Assembly (NCBI GenBank): GCA_033063855.1
Contig: CP093831.1
Coordinates: 17,670,001-17,734,000 of the forward strand
Source: Smittia aterrima
Lineage: Eukaryota > Arthropoda > Insecta > Diptera > Chironomidae
Length of the DNA stretch: 64,000 nucleotides
Direction of reading: 5' to 3'
Position 1 is the first letter of the stretch, and every line of letters begins with the position of its first letter. Positions 42,241 through 53,147 of the stretch are shown here, in pieces. The notes beneath the pieces were generated by a model. It was not told where the DNA came from and ran no database searches. It worked only from the letters and a program-made list of their open reading frames with translations. The position numbers and the translations under genes were made by a program.

Positions 42241-43244
42241 ATGGAGAAAATGCAATTAGGAAGTCCAGCAAGCCCAGGGCAGAACACTTATTTACCAAAT
42301 TTCTTAATGGGAGTTGAGAACAACAATCAAACGCCGTCAAGAAACTCCTTTCGTAAGTTTCATGCGCTGCGGTTATTTCTTTCATTTAATAATGAAAATC
42401 ATTTTCAGCTAATTCACCTACTGCTTCGCCTGATTTCAGTCGAAACCAACCCAAGCTCTTCAGTGGTTTACATAGCCCAGTTGGAAACAATGTTTCATTT
42501 AACCAAAGTCAGCAGCAGCAGCAACAACAATTTTATCAACAGAATGCTAACGCTAATGTCACTGGGCCACCGACGACGGGGCTCTTTGATTATCTTAAGA
42601 ACGAGAGAAGTTTTCAGAAGAACTTCCTGTCACCACAACAGACGACTCAAAGCTTTTCGAATCAACAACAACCATCAGTAATGAGTCCACCACTTAACTC
42701 TTCAGGGTTCAACCAATCTCGGATCATGTCGCCAATTTCTAATCTTGCTGGGAACAATGATTTTAACAATTCATATTCTCATCACAACAACTCGACTTTC
42801 CAAACGACAGTCCCACCTCCTCTCAACGGTTTTAACAATAATTTCTGGATAACAGTTTTCGGATTCCCACAAACAGCGACTACATCAGTGCTTTCCCATT
42901 TCTCTCAATGCGGAACGATTCTCGAAAAAGTCTGCTCGTCAGGAAATTGGATGCATCTGAAATACTCTTCGCGGATTGAATGCGACAAAGCTCTCCTCTA
43001 CAATGGAAAAATTATTTGCAACAATTTAATGGTGGGCGTAATGCGTTGTACTGACGACTCTGTCCTCGAGAAAGAGAATAATGCAGGCCAAAATCGCGAT
43101 ATGAATGTCAGTAGGATTCGATCGCTAACTCAAGCTGCTTACACATCAGCACAGGAGCCGAACGAAGTCGTGTTGAGTCCCTACGCTCCAAAGCGAACAA
43201 CAGGAATAGTTAATAAGACTCTCGACCTCATCTTCGGATGGTGA
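42241..43244 (+). CDS. Nup35: Nucleoporin Nup35 (Nup53/MPPN family)
   Basis: Exons 42241-42352 and 42409-43244 give 315 residues (human NUP35 has 326). The N-terminal half is Asn/Gln/Ser/Pro-rich and begins MEKMQLGSPASPGQNTYLPNF, with a polyglutamine run (residues near 70). GPPTTGLFDY matches the linker motif of this family. The MPPN-type RRM follows at about residues 200-280 (FWITVFGFPQTATTSVLSHF, GNWMHLKY, NNLMVGVM). The C-terminal amphipathic helix ends in KTLDLIFGW, the membrane-binding motif of Nup35/53. It is a scaffold nucleoporin of the inner ring that binds Nup93, Nup155 and membrane. Confidence 0.93.
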
Positions 43245-43473
43245 ATCATAAAATCAAATAAATTCCCAATTTTTGTTAATTACAATGAATGATAAATAAA
43301 TTTAATTTCATATTTTGCAAACAAAGAAAAAGTTTTAACGGTTTCTCGCAATTCTGTCGACGGATTTAGAACTCTGTCGATTTAGAACTTTGTGCAATAT
43401 TTTTTTCTTCTCATTGCTACGTGAAATATTGGCTAGTAAAGTTCTCTCTTGTGGATAATAAAAATTAGAGAAA

Positions 43474-44461
43474 ATGAAATTGTTTGCATTTATCGGAATT
43501 GTGCTTGGATGCACTCTTGGAGCTCTTGCTCAAGGTCCAAAAGTCACCGACATAGTAAGTTCATATAATTTGAAAGATTTTTTTTCTCTAATTGAAATAA
43601 ATTGAGAAGTTAATGAACTCAGTGCCTTGTTTGTCTGTAAACCGGTTCCCTCAATCCGTTTACTTTGCTTTCTAAACGTTTGTGAAGAATAAAAGCTTCT
43701 ATTAAGACATAGAAAGAAAATTTCTATGAACGGTCAAGACGACATTTCTAATCTTTGTCGGGATGCGAATAAAGTGACACGTCCTCATTTTTCTCTTTGT
43801 ATTGCTTCAGGTCTTCTTCGACATTGAAATCGGCGGCACTCCAGCCGGAAGAATCGAGGTTGGACTCTTCGGTGGTACAGTTCCTAAGACTGCACGCAAT
43901 TTCAAAGAGCTTGCCGAAGAAACAACGATTGGAAAAGGTTACAAAGGCAGCAAGTTCCATCGTGTTATCAAAGACTTCATGATTCAGGGTAAATGAACTT
44001 TGTTGACCGTTGAAGTGATTAATGCTAATACGAAAATTAATGACGATTCTAGGTGGAGATTTCACAAAGGGAGACGGAACTGGAGGTCGTTCAATCTACG
44101 GAGAACGTTTCGAAGATGAGAACTTCAAGTTGAAGCATTATGGAAGCGGATGGTTGTCAATGGCCAACGCAGGTAAATACTTTTCCAATTTCTCTTTGTT
44201 CAGTCTTCTTACAGATATTTATTTTTAGGAAAAGACACCAACGGCTCTCAATTCTTTATTACAACAAAAATGACTTCATGGCTTGATGGACGTCATGTCG
44301 TCTTCGGAAAAATCATTAAAGGAATGAATGTCGTCCGTAAGATCGAATCAACTCGCACCGGTAGCAATGACAAGCCACAAGAAGATGTTGTGATTGCTAA
44401 CTCAGGATCAATCGACGTCCCTGAGCCATTCGCCGTTGATAAGGCTGATGCCGAAGAATAA
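43474..44461 (+). CDS. Secretory cyclophilin (PPIB-like peptidyl-prolyl isomerase), copy 1
   Basis: Exons 43474-43554, 43811-43988, 44053-44172 and 44229-44461 give 203 residues. A signal peptide of about 19 residues (MKLFAFIGIVLGCTLGALA) precedes the full cyclophilin fold. Catalytic and pocket residues are all present: FHRVIKDFMIQGG (Arg, Phe, Gln), NGSQFFITT (Gln, Phe) and WLDGRHVVFGK (Trp, His). The C-terminus AVDKADAEE is acidic; no HDEL signal is seen. Expected to be an active isomerase in the ER lumen or secreted. It is the first of three tandem paralogues that share exon lengths 81, 178, 120 and 233. Confidence 0.93.
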
Positions 44462-45068
44462 AGCAATCAAGTATTTCCAAATCGTGATAGATTCAAGATC
44501 AAAAGGAATTCTCGATTGTCCTTTAACAACAACTTCGGGATACAACTCGCATTAGCATTAAATATTGCGACATCACGAATAAATTTTTGATAAAAATAAA
44601 TGACAGCGTCTTTTTGTTCTGAGATTAATATAAAGATAATAGGAGGCGTTCCTCTGTTTGATTTTTTTAGGCAATGTGCCAAAACAAGTTTTGAAAATAA
44701 GTCTCCTCTTCTTTGATGGTTCGTCAATTTGTTAAATTAAACTGCCAAATGCCAAAAGTTTTCTAAGATTGAAACTCATTTATAAAATCATCAAAATAGC
44801 TCGTCATGCATTGCATTTAGAAATGATCTCTAAATAAATTTGTTCTCTGACCTTCTGACCATGGATGACAAAGGATCGGACAATTTACGAGATCAACAAA
44901 CTCTTTGAAACCCAATTTTTCTTATCAACGATATTTTTTTGCCGTTTTCAAGTGTTTTTCTTTCGAACATTGATAAAAGCTGCTTAGTTAATGGAACTAA
45001 TCATTTATTCATTATTCCTCCGTTGAGTTGGATAGTTCTCTCTTGTAGATAAAAAAAAATATTTAGAG
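44462..45068. promoter_or_regulatory. Duplicated promoter block of cyclophilin copy 2
   Basis: From about 44870 to 45060 the sequence is closely repeated at about 46050-46245 before copy 3: aaaggatcggac, tgaaacccaattt, cttatcaacgata, gccgttttcaag and tttcgaacattgataaaag. The last element (gataaaag) could serve as TATA-like core. The left part (44462-44870) is copy 1's 3' flank with no other signal. Confidence 0.6.
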
Positions 45069-45914
45069 ATGAAATTGATTTTACTTCTGGGAATCGTGTT
45101 TGCATGTACATTTGAAGCTCTTGCCGAGGGACCAAGAGTAACTGACATCGTAAGTTTATCTAATCTTTAATGATTTTTTAATTGGCACGATTAGAGTGAG
45201 AAATATTTTTGTCGAGCTAATCTGCGTATGTTACTTTTATTCGAAAGAAATGTAATTCACGATTTTCAGGTCTATTTCGACATTCAAATCGGAGGAGTTC
45301 CAGCTGGAAGAATAGAGCTTGGTCTCTTCGGAGAAATTGTTCCAAAAACAGCTCATAACTTCAAGCAACTTTCTAAGACACAAGAAATCGGAAAAGGATT
45401 TAAAGGAATTATTTTTCATCGCGTTATCAAAGACTTTATGATTCAAAGTAAACATCTCAATTTTTTTTAGTCAGTAAATCTTTAAATTTGATTTTACTAA
45501 AAATTATTTTAGGTGGAGATTTCACACAAGCAAATGGTTCTGGAGGACGTTCGGTTTACGGAGAACGTTTTGAGGATGAGAACTTTGAATTGAAACATTA
45601 CGGAAGTGGATGGTTATCGATGGCTAACGCAGGTTTGTTTTCCACATTTCCCTTTATTTAAACTAACTTTCAAATATTTAGGAAAAGACACCAACGGCTC
45701 TCAATTCTTTATTACAACAAAAATGACTCCAAGGCTTGATGGAAGTTATGTCGTCTTTGGAAAAGTCCTCAGAGGAATGAGCGTAGTTCGCAAGATCGAA
45801 AACTCTCAGACGGATAGTGCTGATAGACCACTTCTTGATTGTGTAGTTGTCGAAGCAGGCACTCTTCCTCTTGATGCACCTTTTGCTGTCGATACGATCT
45901 CTGCTGAGGAATAA
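45069..45914 (+). CDS. Secretory cyclophilin copy 2, altered active site
   Basis: Exons 45069-45149, 45270-45447, 45513-45632 and 45682-45914 give 203 residues. Signal peptide MKLILLLGIVFACTFEALA. The fold is complete, but the segment that reads SWLDGRHVVFGK in copy 1 reads PRLDGSYVVFGK here. The conserved Trp (cyclosporin contact) is Arg, and the pocket His is Tyr. MIQS replaces MIQG. FHRVIKDFMIQ with the catalytic Arg is kept, so activity may be reduced or substrate range altered rather than abolished. Closest to copy 3, with shared promoter sequence. Confidence 0.9.
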
Positions 45915-46254
45915 AATATTTCAACATTCACACTACGAATAAATTTTTATTATGAAATTTTTCTGACTTATTACTAATAGATGGGTCACACAAGAAACGA
46001 AACCGTTGGCCAATAAAAAAATATTCCCTTTTCCCTTTACCAAGGTGTCAAAGGATCGGACGAATTAAACGAACAGCAAACTCATTGAAACCCAATTTGC
46101 CTTATCAACGATAATTTATTGCCGTTTTCAAGAGTTTTTCTTTCGAACATTGATAAAAGTTGCTTTGGTAATGAAACAAATTGTTATTCATTATTCCTCC
46201 GTTGACTTGACGAGTTCACTCTTGTTTTTGGATTTGGACAAAAAAAAATTAGAG
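45915..46254. promoter_or_regulatory. Duplicated promoter block of cyclophilin copy 3
   Basis: About 46050-46245 repeats the block before copy 2 (see there), including tttcgaacattgataaaagttgctt. It shows that the duplication unit covered promoter and gene. Confidence 0.6.
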
Positions 46255-47042
46255 ATGAAACTGATTTTATTACTAGGAATCGTCTTTGCATGTACATTTG
46301 AAGTCCTTGCCGAGGGACCAAGAGTTACTGACATCGTGAGTTTAACCAATCTGTTTACTATTATTCGAAAGAAATTTAATTAACGATTTTCAGGTCTATT
46401 TCGACATTCAAATCGGAGGAGTTCCAGCTGGAAGAATAGAGCTTGGTCTCTTCGGAGAAATTGTTCCAAAAACAGTTCATAACTTCAAGCAACTTTCTAA
46501 GACACAAGAAATCGGTAAAGGATTTAAAGGAATCATTTTTCATCGAGTTATCAAAGACTTTATGATTCAAAGTAAATTAGTGCAAACTTTGCTCAAAGTC
46601 AGTAAATCTTTCAATTTGATTTTACTAAAATTATTTTAGGCGGGGATTTCACTCAAGCAAATGGTTCTGGAGGACGTTCGGTTTACGGAGAACGTTTTGA
46701 GGATGAGAACTTTGAATTAAAACATTACGGAAGTGGATGGTTGTCGATGGCTAACGCAGGTTTATCCTTTCGCACTTCAAATTATTTAAACTAAATTTGA
46801 ATTATTTAGGGAGCGACACCAACGGCTCACAGTTTTTTATTACAACAGTGATAACACCATGGCTTGATGGACGACACGTCGTCTTTGGGAAAGTTCTCAG
46901 AGGAATGAGCGTTGTTCGTAAAATTGAAAACTCTGAGACTGATAGTGCTGATAGGCCGATTCTCGATTGTGTAGTTGTCGAGACAGGAACTCTTCCTCTT
47001 GATGCGCCTTTCGCTGTCGATATAATCGCTGCTGAGGAATAA
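46255..47042 (+). CDS. Secretory cyclophilin copy 3
   Basis: Exons 46255-46335, 46394-46571, 46640-46759 and 46810-47042 give 203 residues. Signal peptide MKLILLLGIVFACTFEVLA. It retains Trp and His (PWLDGRHVVFGK) and FHRVIKDFMIQ, but has MIQS like copy 2 and ITTVITPW in place of ITTKMTSW. It should be an active isomerase. First intron is shortened to 58 bp. Confidence 0.92.
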
Positions 47043-47583
47043 AATGTTTCAAAGTTCAAAGTACATTTTTCTGTTATGATTGGGAATTTCCATGAGAAAA
47101 GATTAAAAATCGAAAACACCACACGCTTTTGAGAAAAAAGAATTTTACGACATACGTGAAAAGTAGCTGAAACGAAATTCCCGCGTTTCAACGAAATTCC
47201 CGTGCGTGGAAATCTATTTTGCGTGTTGCATTGGAAACGATCACAAATTTTACAACCACACATTTCACGATTAAATAAAATCATCGTGAGTTAGTCGTCG
47301 TCAAACATTCGACTAAGAAAGTAGAGAAAATCTGTTTTCTTCGCAATTTTCTAAAAATTTCAATTATTTACAAAACAATTTATCAGTGGCTTGACTTTTA
47401 TCTAAAACAAAGAAATACTTTAGACGATTAATTGTACAGATATTTTCTAAATTCTTTCATTGTGAACATTAAAAGATTATAAACGCCAAAAAGATTGAGC
47501 TAAAAATAGTTTTTCGCATTTCATTTTCATACAAAATCAAAGTTAACTTCTTCATCTTCAGTTTCGGCGTAAGTGCAATTAGA
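47043..47583. other. Intergenic region before the SMYD gene
   Basis: Non-coding. Around 47180-47215 a short direct repeat occurs (gaaattcccgcgtttcaac and gaaattcccgtgcgtgg). No gene recognised. Confidence 0.45.
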
Positions 47584-49245
47584 ATGAGCAAATTGAAATC
47601 TAACGAGAAGTCTGTCGCGTGTCGAGTAGACGGAAATAAATTTTACAGTGCTCGTAGTTTTCACAAAGCATTGTTGAACTACAATGAAAGTTTATGTTTT
47701 GCCGAATTGGGCAGTGAAAATGTTGGCTTGGCCTTTGCCAACCGATCTGCCGTTTATCTTGAAATGAAGCTTTTCGACAAATGCTTGGCTAACATCGAGA
47801 TGGCCAAGCAAAATAATTACCCGGAAAAGATTATCGAGATATTGAATACGAGAGAAGAAAAGTGCAGAGCGTTGATGCGATCCGCAACGAAAGTCTCTGG
47901 GGAGATTTTCAAGCTTTCATATAAAGCAAATAGAAGGTTTCCTTTCGTTATCGAAAACTTAGAAGTCGGAGAAGATAAGAAATATGGAAGATACATCATC
48001 ACGAATAAGTCTTTGAAAGTCGGCGATATCGTTGCGATTGAAAAACCGTTTGGTAACGTTCTCCTCGCCAAATCAGATTTCGGTGATATTCCCGAGGCAA
48101 ACATTTTTCAACGATGCACAAATTGTTTGAAGGATAATTCTTTGGATTTGATTCCTTGTCCATCTTGTTGTGAAGGTTTGTTCTATTTTAATTTTCATCT
48201 CGAATTCTTAATTAAAATCACTTCACAGCAATGTTTTGTTCGACGGCTTGTCTCGAGTCAGCTTCGAAGAGATTTCATCGTTTTGAATGTTCAGTCATGG
48301 GCCGTCTTTTGTTGTCAGGAAGTGTCTTCATGGCTCTTCGCTTATTCTTTATTGGTCTTTCAACATTTGATGGATCAATTGAAAAGTTGGAAAAGTTTGT
48401 AAAGGAAAATGAAAACGACAATCCAACAATTTTCAATGTTGACAATCAATCAAGTGAAAGCGAGCAAGATAAGAGTCGATTACTTGCTTTACTTGCGCTC
48501 TCTAGAAGCGAAAGGTCATTTAATTTGACAAAACATGGAGACATTCTCAAAAGCCATGCCGAGTTAAGCGAGGCTTGGAGAACTCATCAAAAATTCATCG
48601 AGAGCTATCTTCAACGTTGTCTTCAAGTTTCCGATTTCAGCTTTCATGGAATATTCAGTGGAAACACGAAACAAGATGAGAACTATGATAGAACTACAAT
48701 TCAAAGCAATTTACAGCAACCTATCGGCAACGGTGCGATGTTGTTCTGCTCTTTGATTAATCATAGTTGCGCGAACAATGTTTTTCGCGTTTACTTTGAA
48801 GGGAAAATTGCTGTCATCGTTTGTCGGCCAATTCAGAAAGGAGCGCAGCTTTTTGATAGCTACAAGTGAGTGAATCTCCAAATGATAAGTTTCGAATGTT
48901 TTATTCACCGCATTTTACAGCACAAGCTTCATAAATCAAACTAAAGCTGATCGTCAAGCAAGTTTATTTAAAGAATTCGGATTTATGTGCGAGTGTGAAG
49001 CTTGCACCAAAGATTATCCAACCCCACCGATCGTGAAAGATTCCAAGCTCTGGAAGTTCGCAAAGAAAGCTGAAGATGAAATGATGAAACTTCCGTTGAA
49101 TCAAGCTCACAAGAAATTTCGAGATTGCTGCAACTTTCTAGAGCAAAATTATCTCAATTTCCCGAGCATTGAACTGTTTTTGCTTCAGAAGTGCATTGCA
49201 ACTTTTCTACTCCGTCAAGCGAGACCTTCGATTTTGTTTCCTTAA
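47584..49245 (+). CDS. SET and MYND domain protein, SMYD4-like lysine methyltransferase
   Basis: Exons 47584-48175, 48229-48865 and 48921-49245 give 517 residues. Residues about 10-90 are TPR-like (DGNKFYSARSFHKALLNYNE, LAFANRSAVYLEMKLFDKCL). The SET domain is split: the first part (YGRYIITNKSLKVGDIVAIE) precedes the MYND zinc finger (CTNCLKDN ... CPSCCEAMFCSTACLESASKRFHRFEC), and the core has LINHSCANNVF and GAQLFDSYN. A post-SET CECEAC motif follows. TPR in front of SET/MYND marks the SMYD4/SmydA group. Substrate unknown; many insect members are divergent and may not methylate histones. The C-terminus is shorter than in vertebrate SMYD4. Confidence 0.87.
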
Positions 49246-49827
49246 TTTTCTGACTTTCATGTAATCACAGTTTTTTCATCAACATATCGCAAATAAAGAT
49301 TTTTTAGATGACTTGAAATAATAAACTTGTTTTCGTTTTCAGACAACTTTCTTTTCAAAGAAAATTTTCATTTTTCCTTCAATAGTTTTTCATACTCACG
49401 CTCATTCTCTATTTCTCTCTCATGTAAAATACATTTGAACATCATGTTTTCAACTTGTTGAGACATTTTTTCTCGTGTGGATATTCCTCGTTCAATTACC
49501 TTTTGGTACCGTATTATAAAGCGTATTATGAAAATAAATCATTAGAATGCATGTGATTGATCCTAATAAAATCGTAAAAAGAAAATCTAATTTGTAATCA
49601 CAGTTTTATAATCAACCATTAACTTTCTGTTTTCGGAGAAATATTTATTCCTACTTGTATTATAATCTTAAATTAATCAAACACACATCCACCCTCCTTC
49701 ATGTAAAATACAATAAAACATCATGTTTTTCTTCTTGAAACATTTTTCTGTGTGATTGGTTCAATTTCCTTTAGTTTCCGTCAGTCGAGTACATTACTTC
49801 AAATAAATAAGTTAAAACCAAAAGAAA
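49246..49827. repeat. Duplicated flank upstream of the ionotropic receptor
   Basis: Two diverged direct copies lie here: about 49259-49510 and 49583-49790. Shared phrases are taatcacagttttt, catcaac, ttcatgtaaaatac, catcatgttttc, gacatttttctc/gaaacatttttctg and gttcaatt. A further taatttgtaatcacaattttattcatcaacc sits after the receptor at about 52723. The copies probably mark lost neighbours of the receptor gene. Confidence 0.6.
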
Positions 49828-52619
49828 ATGGAAGTTTACTTTTTTATTTCACTGTTGATGACAGTTTTGTGCAAAAAAGTTGATTTAAATGAGAATCAGT
49901 CTCTACAAATCCTGTCGAAAGCATTTGAGAACATCACTCGTCACTTATTCCAGTTGGAAACAAAAATGTACATCGAGAACTATGGTGTGGACTCGGATAC
50001 TACCACGACATTGGTTTTAAAGAACTTGCACGAGAATGCGATGCCATTTCAACTAAGGAATCTACAACTGGATTCGGAAAGAATTTCACTCGACTCATCA
50101 GCGCTCATCACATTCAAAAATTTAACGTTCGCCAGGGATTTCAATCAAAAGTTAAGTTTGACCAACGAATATTTCAAACCTCTGCAACTTTTCATATATT
50201 GTCAAGACACCACAATCAAAGACATTGAGTCTCTCAAATTGGATGTCACAGAAAGAGCTAGAAACAACAAAATTACCGAACTTGTGCACCATGACTTTTG
50301 GAATGATGTATCAGAGCTTGTGGAAGCGAATTTCAATTCTTATTTATTGGACATCATTCAATACGAATACTTTCTCATTGAAGAAGAAAACTTCATTAAG
50401 CTACTGACTTATGTGTGGTTCTCATCTGAAAAATGTGGAGAGCTGACGTTGCTTGAACTCAATAGATTCAACAAAGTTACTGAAAAATGGGAAAATGACA
50501 AGTTCTCATTAAAAAAATCTTCAAATCTTCATGGTTGTACTGTCAGAAAAGCCATTGCTTTCATAGATCATATGTTAATTTCAAACTTAGATCATATAGT
50601 TGTTACTGGATGGCCATATGATCTATTCAATGCAACGTTTGATTCAGCAAATAAATCGATTTTTGATGTGTTGTTATCGAAAGGATGTTACAATGCTTAC
50701 GACAGACGCTTAACAACTGGCTCGTAAGTTATTCATTAAATGTGTTCTACTATTTTACTTTGTTTTGTTTTCCTAGACAACGACAAAAAAACGATGTCAA
50801 CTTTATAATCTTCCCGGTTGATTTTATCTCGTCGCGATTGATGATTATTGGTGAAAAAACAGAATATTATTCTGAATACGAGAAACTAGGTATGCCTTTT
50901 GACGACTTCACATGGACTTTAATTGTAGTTTTCTTCATGGCAGCATTCGCGACAGTTTTATTTTTGAACTGTTGCGTAAAGAGGTCGATAAGAGACTTTA
51001 TCATAGGCGCGAACGTCAACACGCCTTCACTTAATGTTATTCAAATTTTCTTCGGAATTTCACAAGTCGGTGTGCCACGGAGAAACTTCGCAAGATATCT
51101 CGCGATGCTGTTCATTATTTATTGCTTGATCATTCGGACTGCTTGGCAAGGAAAGATGTACGAGTTCATGCAGAAAGAAATTGAAAAACCAGGAATACAA
51201 ACAATAGAAGAGATGATCGATAGAGGTTACTTTTTTCATATGGAAAAAAATTTCAAGGAAAAATTTCCAGAATCAGAAATTTCTAAGAGGTAGGTTTCTT
51301 TCTGTTACCTAAATTTGTTTTTATTTTATTAAGAAAAGAATTTCTTTATCTATGATTTTTAGGGTTTTTCATCCGAAGGATGGAATACCCTATTATGGTC
51401 GCTTTGTCCGTAGTCGCTAGTCGCTAGTCTGTAGTCGTTAGTCTGTTATTGAGATAACTCGCGAACGAAATGAGCTAGCGATTTGATTTCTTTACTAATC
51501 GATAAAGATCGGAAATAGAAAAAGGGGATTTTTCGAAATTTTCGCTAGCTCATCAGGATCGGGCCCACGGGCCCGAAACCTGGAATCTCCATACAAAAAG
51601 ACGATTTGAAACTTGGAACTCTATCTTGTTGAGAACGGCAGCAGCTAGCTACTTCTGGTTTTCGCCATTTGGTTCAGTTAGTAAGTAAGACGGGGCTGAC
51701 TAAAGTTGGGCTTGATAGCTCAAGTGGTTCGGGCCCACGGGGCTGGAGTCTGGTGAGCTCCATACAAATTTTTCAAACTTTATCGATTTCTTCATATTTC
51801 TTTACTTTTTTGCTGACACTTCTTCACGAGAAATGTTCAGCGTGCTTAAACGAATCCCAGAGCTGGACCAAATATTGGATCCACCTCTGGTGAGCTCAGA
51901 GTGGAACTTCGTTCCCTTTAGAGCTAGAGCATTGAGTTCTTTACATTAAGTGATCAGTTGGTCGAGATAAACAATAAATCGCAGAAAATCCAAGCTCCAC
52001 TCATTGGATCCACCTCTGGTGAGCTCAAAGTGAAACTTCGGTAAACAAACCAAGTAAAATGTCCCCTGTCACCAGTTCATCAAGAGGATGAAAAACCCTA
52101 CAGTAAGTTCGGTATGAACTGCTTCTGTTACTTGTTTTTTATTTCAGGGCAAAATTTTATTCATATGACTCGCCTATGACTGATAAAATTGTCCAACAAA
52201 GAACTGCATTTGATTTCTCATCAATAATGAAAGTTTATAGCTGGCTTTTTGATATCATCAAAGTTTTAAAGGCAGAATTGCCTGTCGCAATGTGTGGACT
52301 GAGACTTCCACGTCACCATCATTTCTTTGAGGCATTCGAATACAAAATGCAGCAACTTTCAACTGGCGGAATCGTATGGATTCAAAATGGGACCAATAAA
52401 TATAATTCGCAATGGCCATCGCTGAATACAAAATTCTTTAAAACATTACACGAGCCGAAGGTTTTAAATATGAAAATGCTTGAACCTGGATTTGTTATTT
52501 GGGCATCAAGTTTGCTTCTTGCCGTTGCTGCATTCATCCTCGAATGGTTAAATACGTTGAAGGACTACATCGTCATGAAATGTATTCTGGAAACCTTTTA
52601 CAAAACAAGGATTCACTAA
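49828..52619 (+). CDS. Divergent ionotropic receptor (IR, iGluR-derived chemoreceptor)
   Basis: Exons 49828-50723, 50777-51289 and 52148-52619 give 626 residues with a signal peptide (MEVYFFISLLMTVLC). After a variable extracellular part come the ion-channel helices: M1 (FTWTLIVVFFMAAFATVLF), a reduced pore, M2 (YLAMLFIIYCLIIRTAWQGKMYEFM) and M3 (PGFVIWASSLLLAVAAFILEWL). RTAWQGKMYEFM with TIEEMIDRGYFF is the pattern seen in fast-evolving insect IRs. Conserved glutamate-binding residues of true iGluRs are not evident. It likely forms a cation channel with a co-receptor (IR25a or IR76b) in gustatory or olfactory neurons; this is inference. The last intron is enlarged by a transposon-like insertion. 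Confidence 0.82.
51362..52098. mobile_element. MITE-like element in the ionotropic receptor intron
   Basis: Perfect 13-bp inverted ends (gggtttttcatcc at 51362-51374 and ggatgaaaaaccc at 52086-52098) flanked by TA on both sides (51360-51361, 52099-52100). The 737-bp interior has no open frame but is repetitive. A 38-bp direct repeat lies at 51874-51911 and 52003-52040 (attggatccacctctggtga), and a GC-rich cgggcccacggg motif is near 51560 and 51730, each followed by ctccatacaaa. There is also a tagtcgctagtc run near 51412. The ends and TA duplication suit the Tc1/mariner superfamily. Confidence 0.78.
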
Positions 52620-53147
52620 ATCATAAAATTAAATGCAACTATCAGAACTGAAGAACACGTTACGATCGATCTAATAGTGGAATAAGAAGTCTGAAAAAAA
52701 ATTTCTATCACACAAGGAAATCTAATTTGTAATCACAATTTTATTCATCAACCAAAAAACTCATCGAAAATAACGCAATTTTTTTATCTTCACCATTTTA
52801 AAGTTGATAAGAGAGTCGCTCGCTGTTCAGAATTTTTCTAGTTTCAACAATTAAATTTTGCTGCTTTGTAAAACATGAGAAGCGTAAAGCGGCCAAAGTT
52901 TATTAATCGATTCAACATTAAACTGCTCCATGCTTAATACTGATTGGAATGTGGAGATAAATACTTCAGACTCTTAGTCTGATGCAACATTGATTAAGAG
53001 CGGATAATAATTACTTTGAGTATCATACTTTCCATCACAAAATTATTTTGATATATTCTCGAACTTTAAAATTGTTCAATCTCCTCTAAAAATTCATAAC
53101 CATGTACAACCACAGTAAAGTTTTCATTAAAAAAATGTTTGCAACAC
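52620..53147. other. Convergent 3' flank, ionotropic receptor and CCP protein
   Basis: Non-coding. Around 52717-52750 it contains a copy of the phrase found upstream of the receptor (aatctaatttgtaatcaca). Nothing else recognised. Confidence 0.45.

Noticed and set aside
51294..52147. Coding exon of the ionotropic receptor in the large intron
   Set aside because: The frame passes from AAG AG to G GCA AAA exactly across the intron, and the interior is a repeat element with inverted ends.
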